Positions 8,208 through 18,772 are shown, counted from the stretch's first letter. The stretch: 64,000 nt of DNA from Campylobacter coli LMG 9860 (GCF_000254135.1 NZ_AINS01000001.1:1-64000); one strand, 5' to 3'. Numbers and translations: made by a program. The notes: generated from the letters alone by a model not told the origin.

Positions 8208-9329
8208 ATGGATAGAGAAGTATTTTATATAGCGGGCTATGATCCTAAGAGTTATAGATTTTATTATGATTTATTTAAGAAAAATTTAAAAGATTATTCT
8301 CATAGATTTGATTTTAAAGCAGAGATAAGCGGGATTGAAAAGAATGAAAACTTTCCTTCTTTTAAGATTGATTGTAAAGATGTTCAAACACGCTATCATT
8401 TTTTAACTTGGAATGATATAGTTAAAAAAAATTGGTCTCAAAGTTATAAAGATGCTTTGATGGATTGTTATAGTTTTTTTAGAATTTATACCATTACGGG
8501 GCTTTTTCTTAAATTTGGTAAAGAGTCGATTTATCAGCTCATCACAGGTTATTATCCTTTCTTTTATGTTATTTTTTCTTTGTTATTATCTTTAGGCTTA
8601 GCTTTGGGAAGTTTTGTTTTTTTGCAAAATCATATCCCTTCTTTTTTGGCGATTGTTATAGGTATAGTTCTAGGATTTTTACTCAATCGTTTTTTATTCA
8701 AGCTAGGTAGAAAATTGGCTGTATTTTGGATAGCAAGGATATGTGCTTTTTGTGCTACTTGGAAAGAGAAAAGATTGGGGGCTATGGAGCAAAGGATAAA
8801 GCTTTTTGCAGATGAGATTTTAAAATCTTTAAAGCAAAATGAAAACAAGCAAGATTACGAACTCATCTTGGTAGCTCATAGTGTTGGAACTATAGTTTGC
8901 ATAGAAGTTTTAGAATGTATCTTAAAACAAAATTTAGATAAAGCAGTATTAGATAAATTAAAAATTCTTACACTAGGAGAATGCATTCCTTTAACAAGCT
9001 ATCAAAAAAATGCAGACGATTTTAGAAAAAAACTTGAATTTGTTTCTGCATTTGATTTAAAATGGTATGATTATACTTCAATAATCGATGGAGCGTGTTT
9101 TCCACAAGTGGATTTTTTCCGTACAAGCGGGGTGCAGGCTAACTTTACCCCACCATTTTTAAGTGCTAAATTTCATACTTTGTATGAAAAAAATGAATAT
9201 AAAAAAATTAAAAGAGATAAAAATAAAGCACATTTTTTATATCTTTATAGTCCTCATATTAAAGGGAGTTATGATTTTTTTGCTTTTATTGTGGCACCTA
9301 AATTTTTAGAAGAAAAGGTAAAGATATGA
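8208..9329 (+). CDS. membrane protein with alpha/beta-hydrolase GxSxG-like motif
   Basis: A 373-residue protein of unknown function. Two adjacent hydrophobic segments lie at about residues 115-138 and 143-162. A soluble C-terminal part carries LVAHSVGT near residue 222, the nucleophile-elbow pattern of lipases and other alpha/beta hydrolases (A-H-S-V-G rather than strict GxSxG). It overlaps the P450 gene by ATGA and so is part of a three-gene operon with it. As I recall it matches Cj1412c. A lipid or ester substrate handed to or from the P450 is plausible but not shown. Confidence 0.6.
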   Translation: MDREVFYIAGYDPKSYRFYYDLFKKNLKDYSHRFDFKAEISGIEKNENFPSFKIDCKDVQTRYHFLTWNDIVKKNWSQSYKDALMDCYSFFRIYTITGLFLKFGKESIYQLITGYYPFFYVIFSLLLSLGLALGSFVFLQNHIPSFLAIVIGIVLGFLLNRFLFKLGRKLAVFWIARICAFCATWKEKRLGAMEQRIKLFADEILKSLKQNENKQDYELILVAHSVGTIVCIEVLECILKQNLDKAVLDKLKILTLGECIPLTSYQKNADDFRKKLEFVSAFDLKWYDYTSIIDGACFPQVDFFRTSGVQANFTPPFLSAKFHTLYEKNEYKKIKRDKNKAHFLYLYSPHIKGSYDFFAFIVAPKFLEEKVKI

Positions 9330-10696
9330 GTCAGTGTCCATTTTTTCCCAAACCCTATAAAAATAAAGCTTCAACACTTTTAACCTTTTTATTAAAACGC
9401 AGATCATGGCTTGATGGTCTTTATGAGCGTAGCTATAAAATGCAAACAGGTTATGTAAAAATGCCAAATTTTGATCTTTATGTGATCAACGATACTAAAG
9501 AAGTTAAAAGAATGATGGTTGATGAGGTTAAAGAATTTCCAAAAAGTGCATTTTTACATGAGCTTTTAAGCCCTCTTTTAGGGGAGAGCATTTTTACAAC
9601 AAATGGTGAGGTTTGGAAAAAGCAACGCGAACTTTTACGCCCAAGTTTTGAAATGACTCGTATTTCAAAGGTTTTCAATCTCATGAGTGAAGCAGTAAGC
9701 GATATGATGAAGCGTTTTGAAAAATACCCTAATGCTTCTATTATCGAAGTGGATGAGGCTATGACTTTCATCACTGCTGATGTCATTTTTCGTACCATCA
9801 TGTCTTCTAAGTTAGATGAAGAGCAAGGAAAGAAAATCCTAGATGCTTTTGTGACTTTTCAAGAACAAAGCGTACATACGGCTATGCGTCGTATGTTTCG
9901 TTTCCCTAAATGGCTTTCTTATGTGTTGGGTGATCGTAAGCGTGCTAAAGCGGGCGATGTGATCAGGCAAGTTTTAAGCGATATTATAAAGCCAAGATAT
10001 GATGCGGTGAATAGTGAAAAAGCACAAAGTTTTGAGGATATTTTAGGATCTTTACTTTTAGTAGTAGATGCGCAGACTAATCAACGCTTTTCTTTTGAGG
10101 AAATTCTAGATCAAGTGGCTATGCTTTTCTTGGCAGGCCATGAAACAACAGCAAGTTCTTTAACATGGACTCTTTATCTGCTTAGCCTCTATCCTGATGA
10201 ACAAGAAAAAGCTTATAAAGAAATCATTCAAGTTTTACAAGGTGAAAATATACAAATTTCACATCTAAGACAGTTTAAATACTTGACCAATATCTTTAAA
10301 GAATCTTTAAGACTTTATCCTCCTGTAGGCTTTTTTGCAAGAGAAGCAAAAAAAGATACAAAAATAAGAGATAAGATGATTAAAAAAGGTTCGGGTGTTG
10401 TTATAGCACCTTGGCTGATACACAGACATGAAGGCTTTTGGGCTAATCCGCATGAATTTAAACCTTCTCGTTTCGAAAGCGAGTATAAAAAGGATGCTTA
10501 TTTACCTTTTGGAGTAGGAGAGAGAATTTGTATAGGTCAAGGTTTTGCGATGCAAGAGGCTATTTTAATTTTGGCCAATATCTTAAAAAAATACAAATTA
10601 GAGCTTGAAGAGGGTTTTGTTCCAGATGTGGTGGGTCGTTTAACGGTGCGTTCTGCAAATGGAATGAGGATAAAATTTAGTAAAAGAGAGCCATGA
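9326..10696 (+). CDS. cytochrome P450 (CYP172-like)
   Basis: A 456-residue haem-thiolate monooxygenase. It has the oxygen-activating I-helix motif AGHETTAS near residue 270, the ExxR motif KESLRLYPP near 330 and the haem-binding loop LPFGVGERICIGQG with the Cys ligand near residue 402. There is no N-terminal membrane anchor, so it is probably soluble. The order and position next to kpsS match Cj1411c, the only P450 of C. jejuni that I know of. Its substrate is unknown. No ferredoxin or reductase lies in the same operon; flavodoxin (32103) could supply electrons, but that is speculation. Confidence 0.92.
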   Translation: MSQCPFFPKPYKNKASTLLTFLLKRRSWLDGLYERSYKMQTGYVKMPNFDLYVINDTKEVKRMMVDEVKEFPKSAFLHELLSPLLGESIFTTNGEVWKKQRELLRPSFEMTRISKVFNLMSEAVSDMMKRFEKYPNASIIEVDEAMTFITADVIFRTIMSSKLDEEQGKKILDAFVTFQEQSVHTAMRRMFRFPKWLSYVLGDRKRAKAGDVIRQVLSDIIKPRYDAVNSEKAQSFEDILGSLLLVVDAQTNQRFSFEEILDQVAMLFLAGHETTASSLTWTLYLLSLYPDEQEKAYKEIIQVLQGENIQISHLRQFKYLTNIFKESLRLYPPVGFFAREAKKDTKIRDKMIKKGSGVVIAPWLIHRHEGFWANPHEFKPSRFESEYKKDAYLPFGVGERICIGQGFAMQEAILILANILKKYKLELEEGFVPDVVGRLTVRSANGMRIKFSKREP

Positions 10697-11115
10697 AAAG
10701 AGTCAAAGCAAGAATTCGTCCCAATTTTCGCAACCGCATTAAGCGCAATCTAAAAGGAAGTTTAAAAGAAAAACTAGCAGGGACGATCTTACTTTGCGCC
10801 ATAGTGCCTTTGGCAATTTGTGGATATTTACTCATAGTGATAGTGGGAACTTTTTTTAATACAGCTAGAGCAAGGCAAGGTGTAAGGGCTTTGGATCATT
10901 TCGTAAATGCAAGTTTGTTTAATGGCTATGCTTGGGAAAGTGTATCTTCACACGCGTGGCGCGAAAGAAATAGAAAAAAATGGGCAAGGGTAGTGATTAA
11001 AATCACAGATTTTTTTCAAAAAGATCATTGCAAAAGAGCCAATAAAAGAGAACAACCTGTCGTTGATTTTATACTTTCAAGAAATTTAGATAAACAAACT
11101 ATAGGTAAGAGATAA
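10693..11115 (+). CDS. small basic membrane protein of the P450 operon
   Basis: A 140-residue protein with a strongly basic N-terminus (about residues 1-28), one hydrophobic segment (about 29-54), then a basic cytoplasmic or periplasmic tail with many Arg, Lys and Trp. It overlaps the P450 stop by ATGA, so it belongs to the same transcript. I do not recognise a catalytic motif. Its position corresponds to Cj1410c. It might anchor the P450 or hydrolase at the membrane. It ends two bases before the convergent acpS. Confidence 0.6.
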   Translation: MKRVKARIRPNFRNRIKRNLKGSLKEKLAGTILLCAIVPLAICGYLLIVIVGTFFNTARARQGVRALDHFVNASLFNGYAWESVSSHAWRERNRKKWARVVIKITDFFQKDHCKRANKREQPVVDFILSRNLDKQTIGKR

Positions 11116-11117
11116 AA

Positions 11118-11465
11118 TTAATCCAAAGCAACTACTGCAATAGCAAAACCATTATCATGTGAGATGCTAAGAGAGGTAGAATTGATTTTAAATTTTTCTA
11201 ATACATGAGAAGCGAGTTTTAAATGAGGAGCATTTTTGCTGTCTTTTGAAATTTCTATATCCAAAAAGCCACATTCTTTTGAAATTCCTACGCCTAAAGC
11301 TTTACTTGCTGCTTCTTTTGCAGCCCAAAAACCTGCTAAAGTTGAGCTAGATTTTATCAATTTTTGCTCATTTTGGTTTAGAAATTTATCAAGAAAAGCG
11401 TTGCCATGCTTTTGATAGATTGTATCTATCCTAGAAATGGCAACTATATCGCAACCTATACGCAT
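11118..11465 (-). CDS. acpS: AcpS, holo-[acyl-carrier-protein] synthase
   Basis: Transfers 4'-phosphopantetheine from CoA to a serine of acyl carrier protein. The 115-residue protein starts MRIGCDIVAISRI, the AcpS signature with metal-binding Asp, and has WAAKEAASKALG near residue 45 with the catalytic Glu and Lys. It ends in SISHDNGFAIAVV. The ATG at 11465 is preferred over an in-frame TTG three bases earlier and overlaps the fliL stop as TGATG, suggesting coupled translation. Confidence 0.93.
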   Translation of the reverse strand: MRIGCDIVAISRIDTIYQKHGNAFLDKFLNQNEQKLIKSSSTLAGFWAAKEAASKALGVGISKECGFLDIEISKDSKNAPHLKLASHVLEKFKINSTSLSISHDNGFAIAVVALD

Positions 11466-12001
11466 CAAGAAACTACAAAATCAGTAAAATAAACATTTTT
11501 GATGAAGCCATCGGTAAGAATTTCGTTGATTTTTCCAACAAGCTCATCCTTAAGTCTTTCTTTGCCTTTTTGCGTGCTAACCTCTTCAAAGGTTTTTGCA
11601 GTTAAGGTGCGGATAATGATATCGCGAATTACCGCTACTTTTTTATCAAGCTCAGGTTTTAAAAGCTCTGTATTTTGCTCTAATTCTATAGTGCATTTTA
11701 CATATCTTGAGCCGCTATCACTAAGTAAATTTAAAGTAAAAGGATCAAGAGGATACATAGGTCCTATATTTGCAAAATCACTTCCACGTTGCGCCGGTGC
11801 TGTCACTTTAGCCTTATCGGTTTTTGCCTCTTCTTTTGGAGCTGCTTTGACTTCGCTCTCATCGCTTGAGCTACTTGAAATAAGCCATGCAATCACACCC
11901 ATGATGCTAAGAAGTAGAACAAAAAGTAAAATCACTATAATGATAACAAGCGAACCGCCTTTTTTCTTTTTTTCTTCGTTATTTTCTAATTCTTCATCCA
12001 T
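11465..12001 (-). CDS. fliL: FliL, flagellar basal body-associated protein
   Basis: A 178-residue inner-membrane protein that surrounds the stators of the flagellar motor. An acidic then lysine-rich N-terminus precedes one transmembrane helix at about residues 18-41, a Ser/Ala/Lys linker and the periplasmic FliL domain (about 80-178). That domain has YPLDPFTLNL and ends in VYFTDFVVS, the conserved FliL tail. It lies upstream of acpS on the minus strand and diverges from the phosphohexomutase gene across 111 bases. Confidence 0.9.
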   Translation of the reverse strand: MDEELENNEEKKKKGGSLVIIIVILLFVLLLSIMGVIAWLISSSSSDESEVKAAPKEEAKTDKAKVTAPAQRGSDFANIGPMYPLDPFTLNLLSDSGSRYVKCTIELEQNTELLKPELDKKVAVIRDIIIRTLTAKTFEEVSTQKGKERLKDELVGKINEILTDGFIKNVYFTDFVVS

Positions 12002-12112
12002 TAATTTTTCCTTTATTTAGTGAAATTAATGTAAAATTGTAGCAAAATTTTCTTTTCTATCCAAATTTTACATTATAAAAAGAAATTTATTAAAAAGATT
12101 TAAGGAAAAATT

Positions 12113-13477
12113 ATGCTAGATGTGATTTTTAGAGAATACGACATACGCGGACTTTATGGCAAAGAACTCAATGAAAAAAGTGTCAAAGCTATAGGTTTTT
12201 GTTTGGGACAAACTATGCTTGCAAAAGGTTGTAAAAATGTAAGCGTGGGTTATGATGCAAGATATAGTGCTGATGAGCTTTATAGATATCTAGTTAGCGG
12301 GCTTAATAAAGCAGGCATACAAGTTTACAACATAGGACTTGTCCCCACTCCACTTGGATATTTTAGCCTTTATGAGGGTATGAAATTTGATGCAAATATT
12401 ATGATCACAGGTTCGCACAATCCAAAAGATTATAACGGCTTTAAAATCACCATAGGTAAGGAAAGTTTTTTTGGAGCTGAACTTAAAGAATTTTCAAAAG
12501 AAGTTTATAAGCATTTAGAGGATGAGATTGAAGAAAATTTAGAGGCTCAAAAATACGATATTTTAAGTCTTTATGTGAATTTTATGTGTGAGCAATTTAA
12601 CTTTTTAAAGGATTTTAATTATAAATTTGCAATCGATTGCTCCAATGGAGCCGCTGGGGTTGTTATAGAGCCTTTAGTAAAAGCTTTAAATTTAAAAGCT
12701 CATGTTATGTTTTCAAATCCTGATGGACAATTTCCAAACCACGAACCTGATCCTACAGAAGAAAAAAATTTGCACGCTATAAAGAATTTTTTAAATGAAA
12801 ATCAAGAATATCCTTTAGCATTTGCTTTTGATGGGGATGCTGATAGAATGGTTGCTTTGAGTAAAACTCATATTTTTTGTGGGGATGAGCTTTGTTATTT
12901 GTTTGCAAAAAATATTCCTAATCCTAGAATTTTAGGCGAGGTAAAATGCTCTAAAAATCTTTTTGATGAGGTGGCAAAATTTGGTACTATTTTTATGGGA
13001 AAAACAGGACATTCAAATATTAAAAAAATGATGAAAGAAAAAGATATTGACTTAGCAGCTGAAGTAAGCGGGCATATTTTCTTTAAACACAGATATTTTG
13101 GATATGATGATGGAATTTATGCTTTTTTAAGAGCTTTAGAACTTGTTTATAAGGGCTATGATTTAGAAAGTATGATCAGTGCCTTGCCAAAACTTTACAC
13201 TACGCCTGAGATTAAAATTCCAGTAAGCGAGGAAGAAAAATTCAAACTTGTGGATGAATTTAAAAAAGCGATAGAAAAGGGTGACTTAGAAGGAGTAAAG
13301 AGTCTTTGTGAAATCGATGGAGCCAGGATTGATTTTGGTGATGGATGGGCTTTACTTCGTGCGTCTAATACCAGCCCTTATCTTATCACGCGTTTTGAAG
13401 CAAGTTCTTTGGAGCAAGCAAAAGAACTTGAAGCTAAAGTATTTAAACTTTTTAATGATATTAAAGAATCGGTTTAA
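12113..13477 (+). CDS. phosphomannomutase/phosphoglucomutase
   Basis: Interconverts hexose 1- and 6-phosphates for sugar nucleotide supply to LOS, capsule and glycans. The 454-residue alpha-D-phosphohexomutase shows EYDIRG at the N-terminus, the phosphoserine loop TGSHNP near residue 101, the metal-binding loop DGDADRM near 240, the sugar-binding EVSGH near 320 and the phosphate-binding RASNTSPYL near 417. It is nearest to bifunctional ManB/AlgC-type enzymes; whether glucose or mannose phosphates are preferred cannot be told. It is monocistronic, with AAGGA before the ATG. Corresponds to Cj1407c. Confidence 0.88.
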   Translation: MLDVIFREYDIRGLYGKELNEKSVKAIGFCLGQTMLAKGCKNVSVGYDARYSADELYRYLVSGLNKAGIQVYNIGLVPTPLGYFSLYEGMKFDANIMITGSHNPKDYNGFKITIGKESFFGAELKEFSKEVYKHLEDEIEENLEAQKYDILSLYVNFMCEQFNFLKDFNYKFAIDCSNGAAGVVIEPLVKALNLKAHVMFSNPDGQFPNHEPDPTEEKNLHAIKNFLNENQEYPLAFAFDGDADRMVALSKTHIFCGDELCYLFAKNIPNPRILGEVKCSKNLFDEVAKFGTIFMGKTGHSNIKKMMKEKDIDLAAEVSGHIFFKHRYFGYDDGIYAFLRALELVYKGYDLESMISALPKLYTTPEIKIPVSEEEKFKLVDEFKKAIEKGDLEGVKSLCEIDGARIDFGDGWALLRASNTSPYLITRFEASSLEQAKELEAKVFKLFNDIKESV

Positions 13478-13502
13478 TAAGTATTTTAGGTTTATTTGTA
13501 AA

Positions 13503-13545
13503 TTTAGAGAAAAGCACGAAAACAAGAGCTTTTTCTCATTTATAT
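13503..13545 (+). terminator. probable terminator after the phosphohexomutase gene
   Basis: GAGAAAAGC pairs with GCTTTTTCTC across a short A-rich loop, with one bulged T, followed by a weak T/A tail. It lies 26 bases after the stop codon. Confidence 0.45.
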
Positions 13546-13599
13546 AACGCGTTGTTTGTGTGAGAATGTAGTAAAAATATACACTAAAGATCCACTTTT

Positions 13600-13728
13600 A
13601 TGATAAAAAACTTAAACAAAATTGTGTGTACATTTTTCCTAAAAGCCTTTGATGGTATTTTTGCCACACATCCAAGCCTTGAAAAACGCATAGGATATTT
13701 AGAAAAATATTTTGGAGATTCGTTCTAA
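13600..13728 (+). pseudogene. short ORF resembling the C-terminus of an M48 (HtpX-like) metalloprotease
   Basis: Forty-two codons from an ATG. The segment FDGIFATHPSLEKRIGYLE resembles the conserved ending of M48 family proteases (…THPxxEkRIxxLe…). Nothing resembling the catalytic HExxH part lies upstream: the preceding 120 bases contain the terminator and AT-rich sequence. It is best read as a leftover tail of a deleted or transferred gene. Alternatively it could be a genuine small protein. It lies in the 630-base stretch (13478-14108) that otherwise holds only decayed sequence. Confidence 0.4.
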
Positions 13729-14099
13729 AAATGGCATAATAATTGCAACGATTAGTAAAATTGCAAATGCCAAACAAAAAAGATTTTCTAAAAAATAAAA
13801 AGTTTTGCCTAAAAAAGAATTTTCTAAATGAAAGGGCACAAGGATGATAAAGACTACTCTAAGTGGGATTAAAATCATTCTTATTTGAAGGAAAAATTTA
13901 AAAAATTCCCAAAAATCACTATCAAATAAAGCAAATAAGATAATTAAACCAAAAAAGAAGAGATATCCGCCCAAAACATGGCCGAATTGAAATTTAAACG
14001 ATATCTTGCTTGACAATGAGGGCAAAAAAGCTCATTGGAAAACTCAAAAAAATCATAAAATTTGTTTATTTTTTTGAAATTTTTAGTGTATTTTTTGCA
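13699..14099 (-). pseudogene. frameshifted zinc-ribbon membrane protein remnant
   Basis: Reading leftward, one frame gives a Lys-rich start followed by ELFCPHCQARYRLNF (about 14040-13990), then runs into a stop. Another frame continues with a hydrophobic protein holding about three membrane segments to 13699 (starting ISFKFQFGHVLGGY). Joined, they would make a CxxC zinc-ribbon plus membrane-helix protein, a common small family. At least one frameshift near 13985 separates the halves. No in-frame ATG opens the first half: the only nearby ATG at 14100 is out of frame. The gene is probably dead. It lies downstream of rsfS. Confidence 0.45.
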
Positions 14100-14107
14100 T
14101 TTTAAGC

Positions 14108-14434
14108 TTATGCCTTGATTTTTTTAAGACTTTCTAACAATTCTTCTATATTGTAAATTCCTCGGTGCTCAGGTGTTAAAAGATGGATAAGTATATCACC
14201 TAGATCAATGACACTCCATTCTTCACTGCTTTCTATATTTAAAAATTCTTCACCCTTGGCTTTGAGTTTGGTTTTAAGTTCATCGATTAAAGATAAGGCA
14301 TGTTTTTCACCCAAGGTAGCTGCGATGATGACATATTTTACAAAATAATCTTGCTCGCTCATATCAAAGGTTTTTATGTCTTCAGCTTTTTTTTCATCTA
14401 AAATTTTAACGATTAAATCTACTCTTTCTTGCAT
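14108..14434 (-). CDS. rsfS: RsfS, ribosomal silencing factor
   Basis: A 108-residue member of the Iojap/RsfS family that binds uL14 of the large ribosomal subunit and blocks subunit joining in starvation. Visible features are DYFVKYVIIAA near residue 28 and the conserved EWSVIDLGDILIHLL near 68-82. It follows nadD on the same strand with 28 bases between them, the usual nadD-rsfS pairing. Confidence 0.92.
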   Translation of the reverse strand: MQERVDLIVKILDEKKAEDIKTFDMSEQDYFVKYVIIAATLGEKHALSLIDELKTKLKAKGEEFLNIESSEEWSVIDLGDILIHLLTPEHRGIYNIEELLESLKKIKA

Positions 14435-14462
14435 TTTTTTCCTTTAAATTTTTGAAATTGTA

Positions 14463-15008
14463 TCAGTTTTTTTGTAATTTTTCATAGTAATTTTTCACTT
14501 CATTTTTAATTTCATCGCAAACTTCATGGGTATCTAGGGTGCTTCTTATGAAAGATGAGGCGATTTTTATCTTGGTTTTTAAATCTTTAAAATTTTTTGG
14601 AATGTCTATATCATTGCGATTTGCGATGATAAATTCTACTAAAGAATTAAGTCTTTCAAAATCATGCCAAAGATGAAGTTTTTCTAAATGATCCGCACCG
14701 ATTAGAAGATAAAATTTGCTAGGATGATAAATTTTATAAAGATATTCTACGCTTTCAATGCTTGGTACGGGGCGTTTCTGCTTGATCTCAAAGTCGCAAA
14801 TTTCTACTTTTTCTAAATTTCCCCAAAGTTTATTTACCCAAGCAAATCTTTGTTTTTCATCGGCAAAAAATCCTTTTTTAAAAGGATTGATAAAAGTAGG
14901 CATAATAATGAGTTTATCGATATCAAGTTTTGCCAAAGCTTCTTTGACAATAGCGTCATGTCCTTTGTGTGGTGGGTCAAAACTGCCACCAAAAAGTGCA
15001 ATTTTCAT
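14463..15008 (-). CDS. nadD: NadD, nicotinate-nucleotide adenylyltransferase
   Basis: Makes deamido-NAD from nicotinate mononucleotide and ATP. The 181-residue protein has the nucleotidyltransferase signature GGSFDPPHKGHDAI at residues 8-21, with the HxGH catalytic pattern, and the C-terminal SSFIRST (the ISSTxIR-like motif). It is divergent from gapA, 61 bases apart, and is transcribed before rsfS. Confidence 0.93.
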   Translation of the reverse strand: MKIALFGGSFDPPHKGHDAIVKEALAKLDIDKLIIMPTFINPFKKGFFADEKQRFAWVNKLWGNLEKVEICDFEIKQKRPVPSIESVEYLYKIYHPSKFYLLIGADHLEKLHLWHDFERLNSLVEFIIANRNDIDIPKNFKDLKTKIKIASSFIRSTLDTHEVCDEIKNEVKNYYEKLQKN

Positions 15009-15069
15009 TAAAATTTTAACCTTTTTTTAGTAAAATATTAGCATAAAAAACTTCGCAAAAGGAAACAAA

Positions 15070-16068
15070 ATGGCTGTAAAAGTTGCTATAAATGGTTTTG
15101 GTCGCATAGGAAGGTGTGTAGCAAGAATTATTTCAAAACGAGATGATATCGAACTTGTAGCGATAAATGATACTACAGATATCGAACTTACAAAATATCT
15201 TTTTAAATATGACACAGTGCATGGAGAATTTGAAGGCAGTGTGGAAAATGAAGGGGATGATTTAATTATCAATGGTAAAAAAATCAAAGTGTTTAAAAGC
15301 CGCGATATAAAAGAACTTGATTTTGCAAAATACGGTGCACAAATTGTTTTAGAGTGCACAGGGGCTCATTTGACAATAGAAAAATGCCAAGGATTTTTAG
15401 ATATGGGAGTGCAAAAAGTGATCATGAGTGCTCCTGCAAAAGATGATACTCCTACTTATGTTTTAGGTGTAAATTCACAAAATTATAAAGGTGAAAATAT
15501 CATCTCTAATGCAAGTTGTACGACTAACTGCTTAGGTCCTGTTTGTCGTGTTTTACAAGATAATTTCGGCATAGAAAAAGGACTGATGACAACTATACAT
15601 GCTTATACTAATGGACAAAGCATTATCGATGCAAAGACTAAAGATAAACGCCGCTCGCGTGCTGCTGCTCAAAATATCATTCCAACTTCTACAGGCGCAG
15701 CAAAAGCGATGAAGCTTGTTATGCCTGAACTTAATGGCAAGCTTCACGGGCAAAGTATGCGTGTGCCCGTTATTGATGTTTCAAGCGTGGATTTAACCGC
15801 TCAACTTAGCAAAAAAGTAAGCAAAGAGGAGCTTAATGAAGCCTTTAGAAAAGCTGCAGCTACAAATTTAAAAGGCATTTTAATGGTTGATGATGATGAA
15901 AGGGTATCGAGCGATTTTATCACTTGTTCTTATGGAGCGGTTGTGGTAAGTGATTTGACCCAAGTTATAGCAGATGATTTTGTTAAAGTTGTTGCTTGGT
16001 ATGACAATGAGTGGGGATACTCAAGCCGCCTAGTAGATATGGCAGTATATATTGCAAATAAGGCTTAA
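15070..16068 (+). CDS. gapA: GapA, glyceraldehyde-3-phosphate dehydrogenase
   Basis: Interconverts glyceraldehyde 3-phosphate and 1,3-bisphosphoglycerate. The 332-residue protein has the Rossmann motif INGFGRIGR at residues 7-15, the active-site SNASCTTNC with Cys near 150, and [11 protein letters not shown] near 312. In Campylobacter, which lacks a classical phosphofructokinase, it acts mainly in gluconeogenesis; this is general knowledge of the genus. It begins a gapA-pgk-tpiA cluster and is followed by pgk after two bases. AAAGGAAA lies before the ATG. Confidence 0.97.
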   Translation: MAVKVAINGFGRIGRCVARIISKRDDIELVAINDTTDIELTKYLFKYDTVHGEFEGSVENEGDDLIINGKKIKVFKSRDIKELDFAKYGAQIVLECTGAHLTIEKCQGFLDMGVQKVIMSAPAKDDTPTYVLGVNSQNYKGENIISNASCTTNCLGPVCRVLQDNFGIEKGLMTTIHAYTNGQSIIDAKTKDKRRSRAAAQNIIPTSTGAAKAMKLVMPELNGKLHGQSMRVPVIDVSSVDLTAQLSKKVSKEELNEAFRKAAATNLKGILMVDDDERVSSDFITCSYGAVVVSDLTQVIADDFVKVVAWYDNEWGYSSRLVDMAVYIANKA

Positions 16069-16070
16069 AA

Positions 16071-17273
16071 ATGAGTGATATTATTTCTATAAAAGATATT
16101 GATCTAAGCAAAAAAAAAGTTTTTATAAGATGTGATTTTAATGTCCCTCAAGATGATTTTTTAAATATCACTGATGACAGACGCATCAGATCGGCTATCC
16201 CTACGATAAGATATTGTTTAGATAATGGTTGCAGTGTGATTTTAGCTTCGCATTTGGGTCGCCCAAAAGAGATCAGTTCTAAATATTCTTTAGAGCCTGT
16301 AGCTAAGCGTTTAGCAAGGCTTTTAGATAAAGAAATTGTTATGGCAAAAGATGTTATAGGAGAAGATGCAAAAAGCAAAGCAGCAAATTTAAAAGCAAGT
16401 GAGATTTTAATGCTTGAAAATTTGCGTTTTGAAAAGGGCGAAACTAAAAATGATGAAAATTTAGCTAAAGAACTTGCTTCTATGGCCGAGGTTTATATCA
16501 ACGATGCTTTTGGGGTATGTCATAGAGCACACGCTAGTGTAGAGGCTATCACTAAATTTTTTGATGAAAATCATAAGGGTGCAGGATTTTTACTACAAAA
16601 AGAGATTGAATTTGCTGAAAATCTTATCAAGCGTCCTGCACGTCCTTTTGTTGCTGTTGTGGGTGGATCAAAAGTAAGTGGCAAGCTTCAAGCTCTAACA
16701 AATCTACTTCCAAAAGTTGATAAACTCATCATTGGTGGTGGTATGGCATTTACTTTTTTAAAGGCGCAAGGTTTTGATATAGGAAATTCACTTTTAGAAG
16801 AAGAGCTTTTAGAAGAAGCCAATAAAATTCTTACAAAAGGAAAGAATTTAGGTGTTAAAATTTACTTACCTGTGGATGTAGTTGCTGCTCCTGCTTGCTC
16901 TCAAGAATCACCAATGAAATTTGTACCTTCGCAAGAAATTCCAAGTGGCTGGATGGGCTTAGATATAGGTCCTGCAAGTGTGAGACTTTTTAAAGAGGTT
17001 ATTTCTGATGCACAGACCATTTGGTGGAATGGACCTATGGGTGTTTTTGAGATCGATAAATTTTCAAAAGGCAGCATAAAAATGAGCCATGCTATCAGCG
17101 ATGGACATGCTACTACTGTTGTAGGGGGTGGCGATACGGCTGATGTTGTCGCGCGTGCTGGAGATGCAGATGAAATGACTTTTATTTCCACTGGGGGTGG
17201 TGCTTCTCTTGAACTTATAGAAGGTAAAGAACTTCCAGGCGTAAAAGCTTTAAGATCTAAGGAAAATGAATGA
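16071..17273 (+). CDS. pgk: Pgk, phosphoglycerate kinase
   Basis: Transfers phosphate between 1,3-bisphosphoglycerate and ADP. The 400-residue protein has RCDFNVP near residue 20, ASHLGRPK near 61, the hinge [11 protein letters not shown] near 200, WNGPMGVFE near 320 and the ATP-binding GGGDT near 350. It starts two bases after gapA and overlaps tpiA by ATGA. Confidence 0.97.
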   Translation: MSDIISIKDIDLSKKKVFIRCDFNVPQDDFLNITDDRRIRSAIPTIRYCLDNGCSVILASHLGRPKEISSKYSLEPVAKRLARLLDKEIVMAKDVIGEDAKSKAANLKASEILMLENLRFEKGETKNDENLAKELASMAEVYINDAFGVCHRAHASVEAITKFFDENHKGAGFLLQKEIEFAENLIKRPARPFVAVVGGSKVSGKLQALTNLLPKVDKLIIGGGMAFTFLKAQGFDIGNSLLEEELLEEANKILTKGKNLGVKIYLPVDVVAAPACSQESPMKFVPSQEIPSGWMGLDIGPASVRLFKEVISDAQTIWWNGPMGVFEIDKFSKGSIKMSHAISDGHATTVVGGGDTADVVARAGDADEMTFISTGGGASLELIEGKELPGVKALRSKENE

Positions 17274-17941
17274 TCTTTGCTGCAAATTTAAAATGCAATC
17301 ACACAAGAGCAAGTTTTAAAATTTATGCTGAAATTTTAAATAAAACTATGGGAGCAAAATGTGATGATATTATCGTTTTTCCACCTAGTATAGCTTTTTT
17401 AGAAAATGAATTAAATTTTATACAAGGGGCGCAAAATTTTTATCCTTGTGTCAATGGAGCTTTTACAGGTGAACTTGGAAAAGAGCATTTGGATGAATTT
17501 GGAATCAAATGTGTTTTGATAGGGCATTCTGAAAGAAGGGCTTTGGGTGATGAAAATTTAATCAAAGCTAAATTTGATTTTGCTAAAGAGCATGCTTATA
17601 AAATCGTTTTTTGCATAGGCGAGGATTTAAAGCTTAAAAACTCAAATCAAACCTTAGATTTTTTAAAAAAACAACTTGAAGTTATTGACCTAGATTATAA
17701 AAATCTCATTATCGCTTATGAGCCTATTTACTCTATAGGAAGTGGTGTGAGTGCTAAAAAAGAAGATATTGCTAAAGTGCTTGAATTTCTTTCTTCGCTT
17801 ACGCAAGCTCCTTTGCTTTATGGCGGAAGTGTAAATGAGGACAATATCAAAGATATTTTAAATATAAAACATTGCAGCGGTGTTTTAATAGGATCTGCTG
17901 CATTAAAAGCTGAAAATTTTATAAAACTAATTAAAGGATAA
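17270..17941 (+). CDS. tpiA: TpiA, triosephosphate isomerase (short form)
   Basis: Interconverts dihydroxyacetone phosphate and glyceraldehyde 3-phosphate. The 223-residue protein has the catalytic His in IGHSERR (near 85), the catalytic Glu in [10 protein letters not shown] (near 148) and the phosphate-binding [10 protein letters not shown] near 183. It is shorter than the common 250 residues, as is usual in this genus. The ATG overlaps the pgk stop, and fabI follows immediately after the stop codon. Confidence 0.95.
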   Translation: MIFAANLKCNHTRASFKIYAEILNKTMGAKCDDIIVFPPSIAFLENELNFIQGAQNFYPCVNGAFTGELGKEHLDEFGIKCVLIGHSERRALGDENLIKAKFDFAKEHAYKIVFCIGEDLKLKNSNQTLDFLKKQLEVIDLDYKNLIIAYEPIYSIGSGVSAKKEDIAKVLEFLSSLTQAPLLYGGSVNEDNIKDILNIKHCSGVLIGSAALKAENFIKLIKG

Positions 17942-18769
<828 letters not shown>

Positions 18770-18772
18770 AAG

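Noticed and set aside
11499-12020. 173-codon plus-strand frame opposite fliL
   Set aside because: Serine-rich shadow of the clear FliL gene on the other strand.
13308-13547. Plus-strand frame overlapping the end of the phosphohexomutase gene
   Set aside because: Frame-shifted reading of conserved mutase codons followed by terminator sequence; no separate signal.
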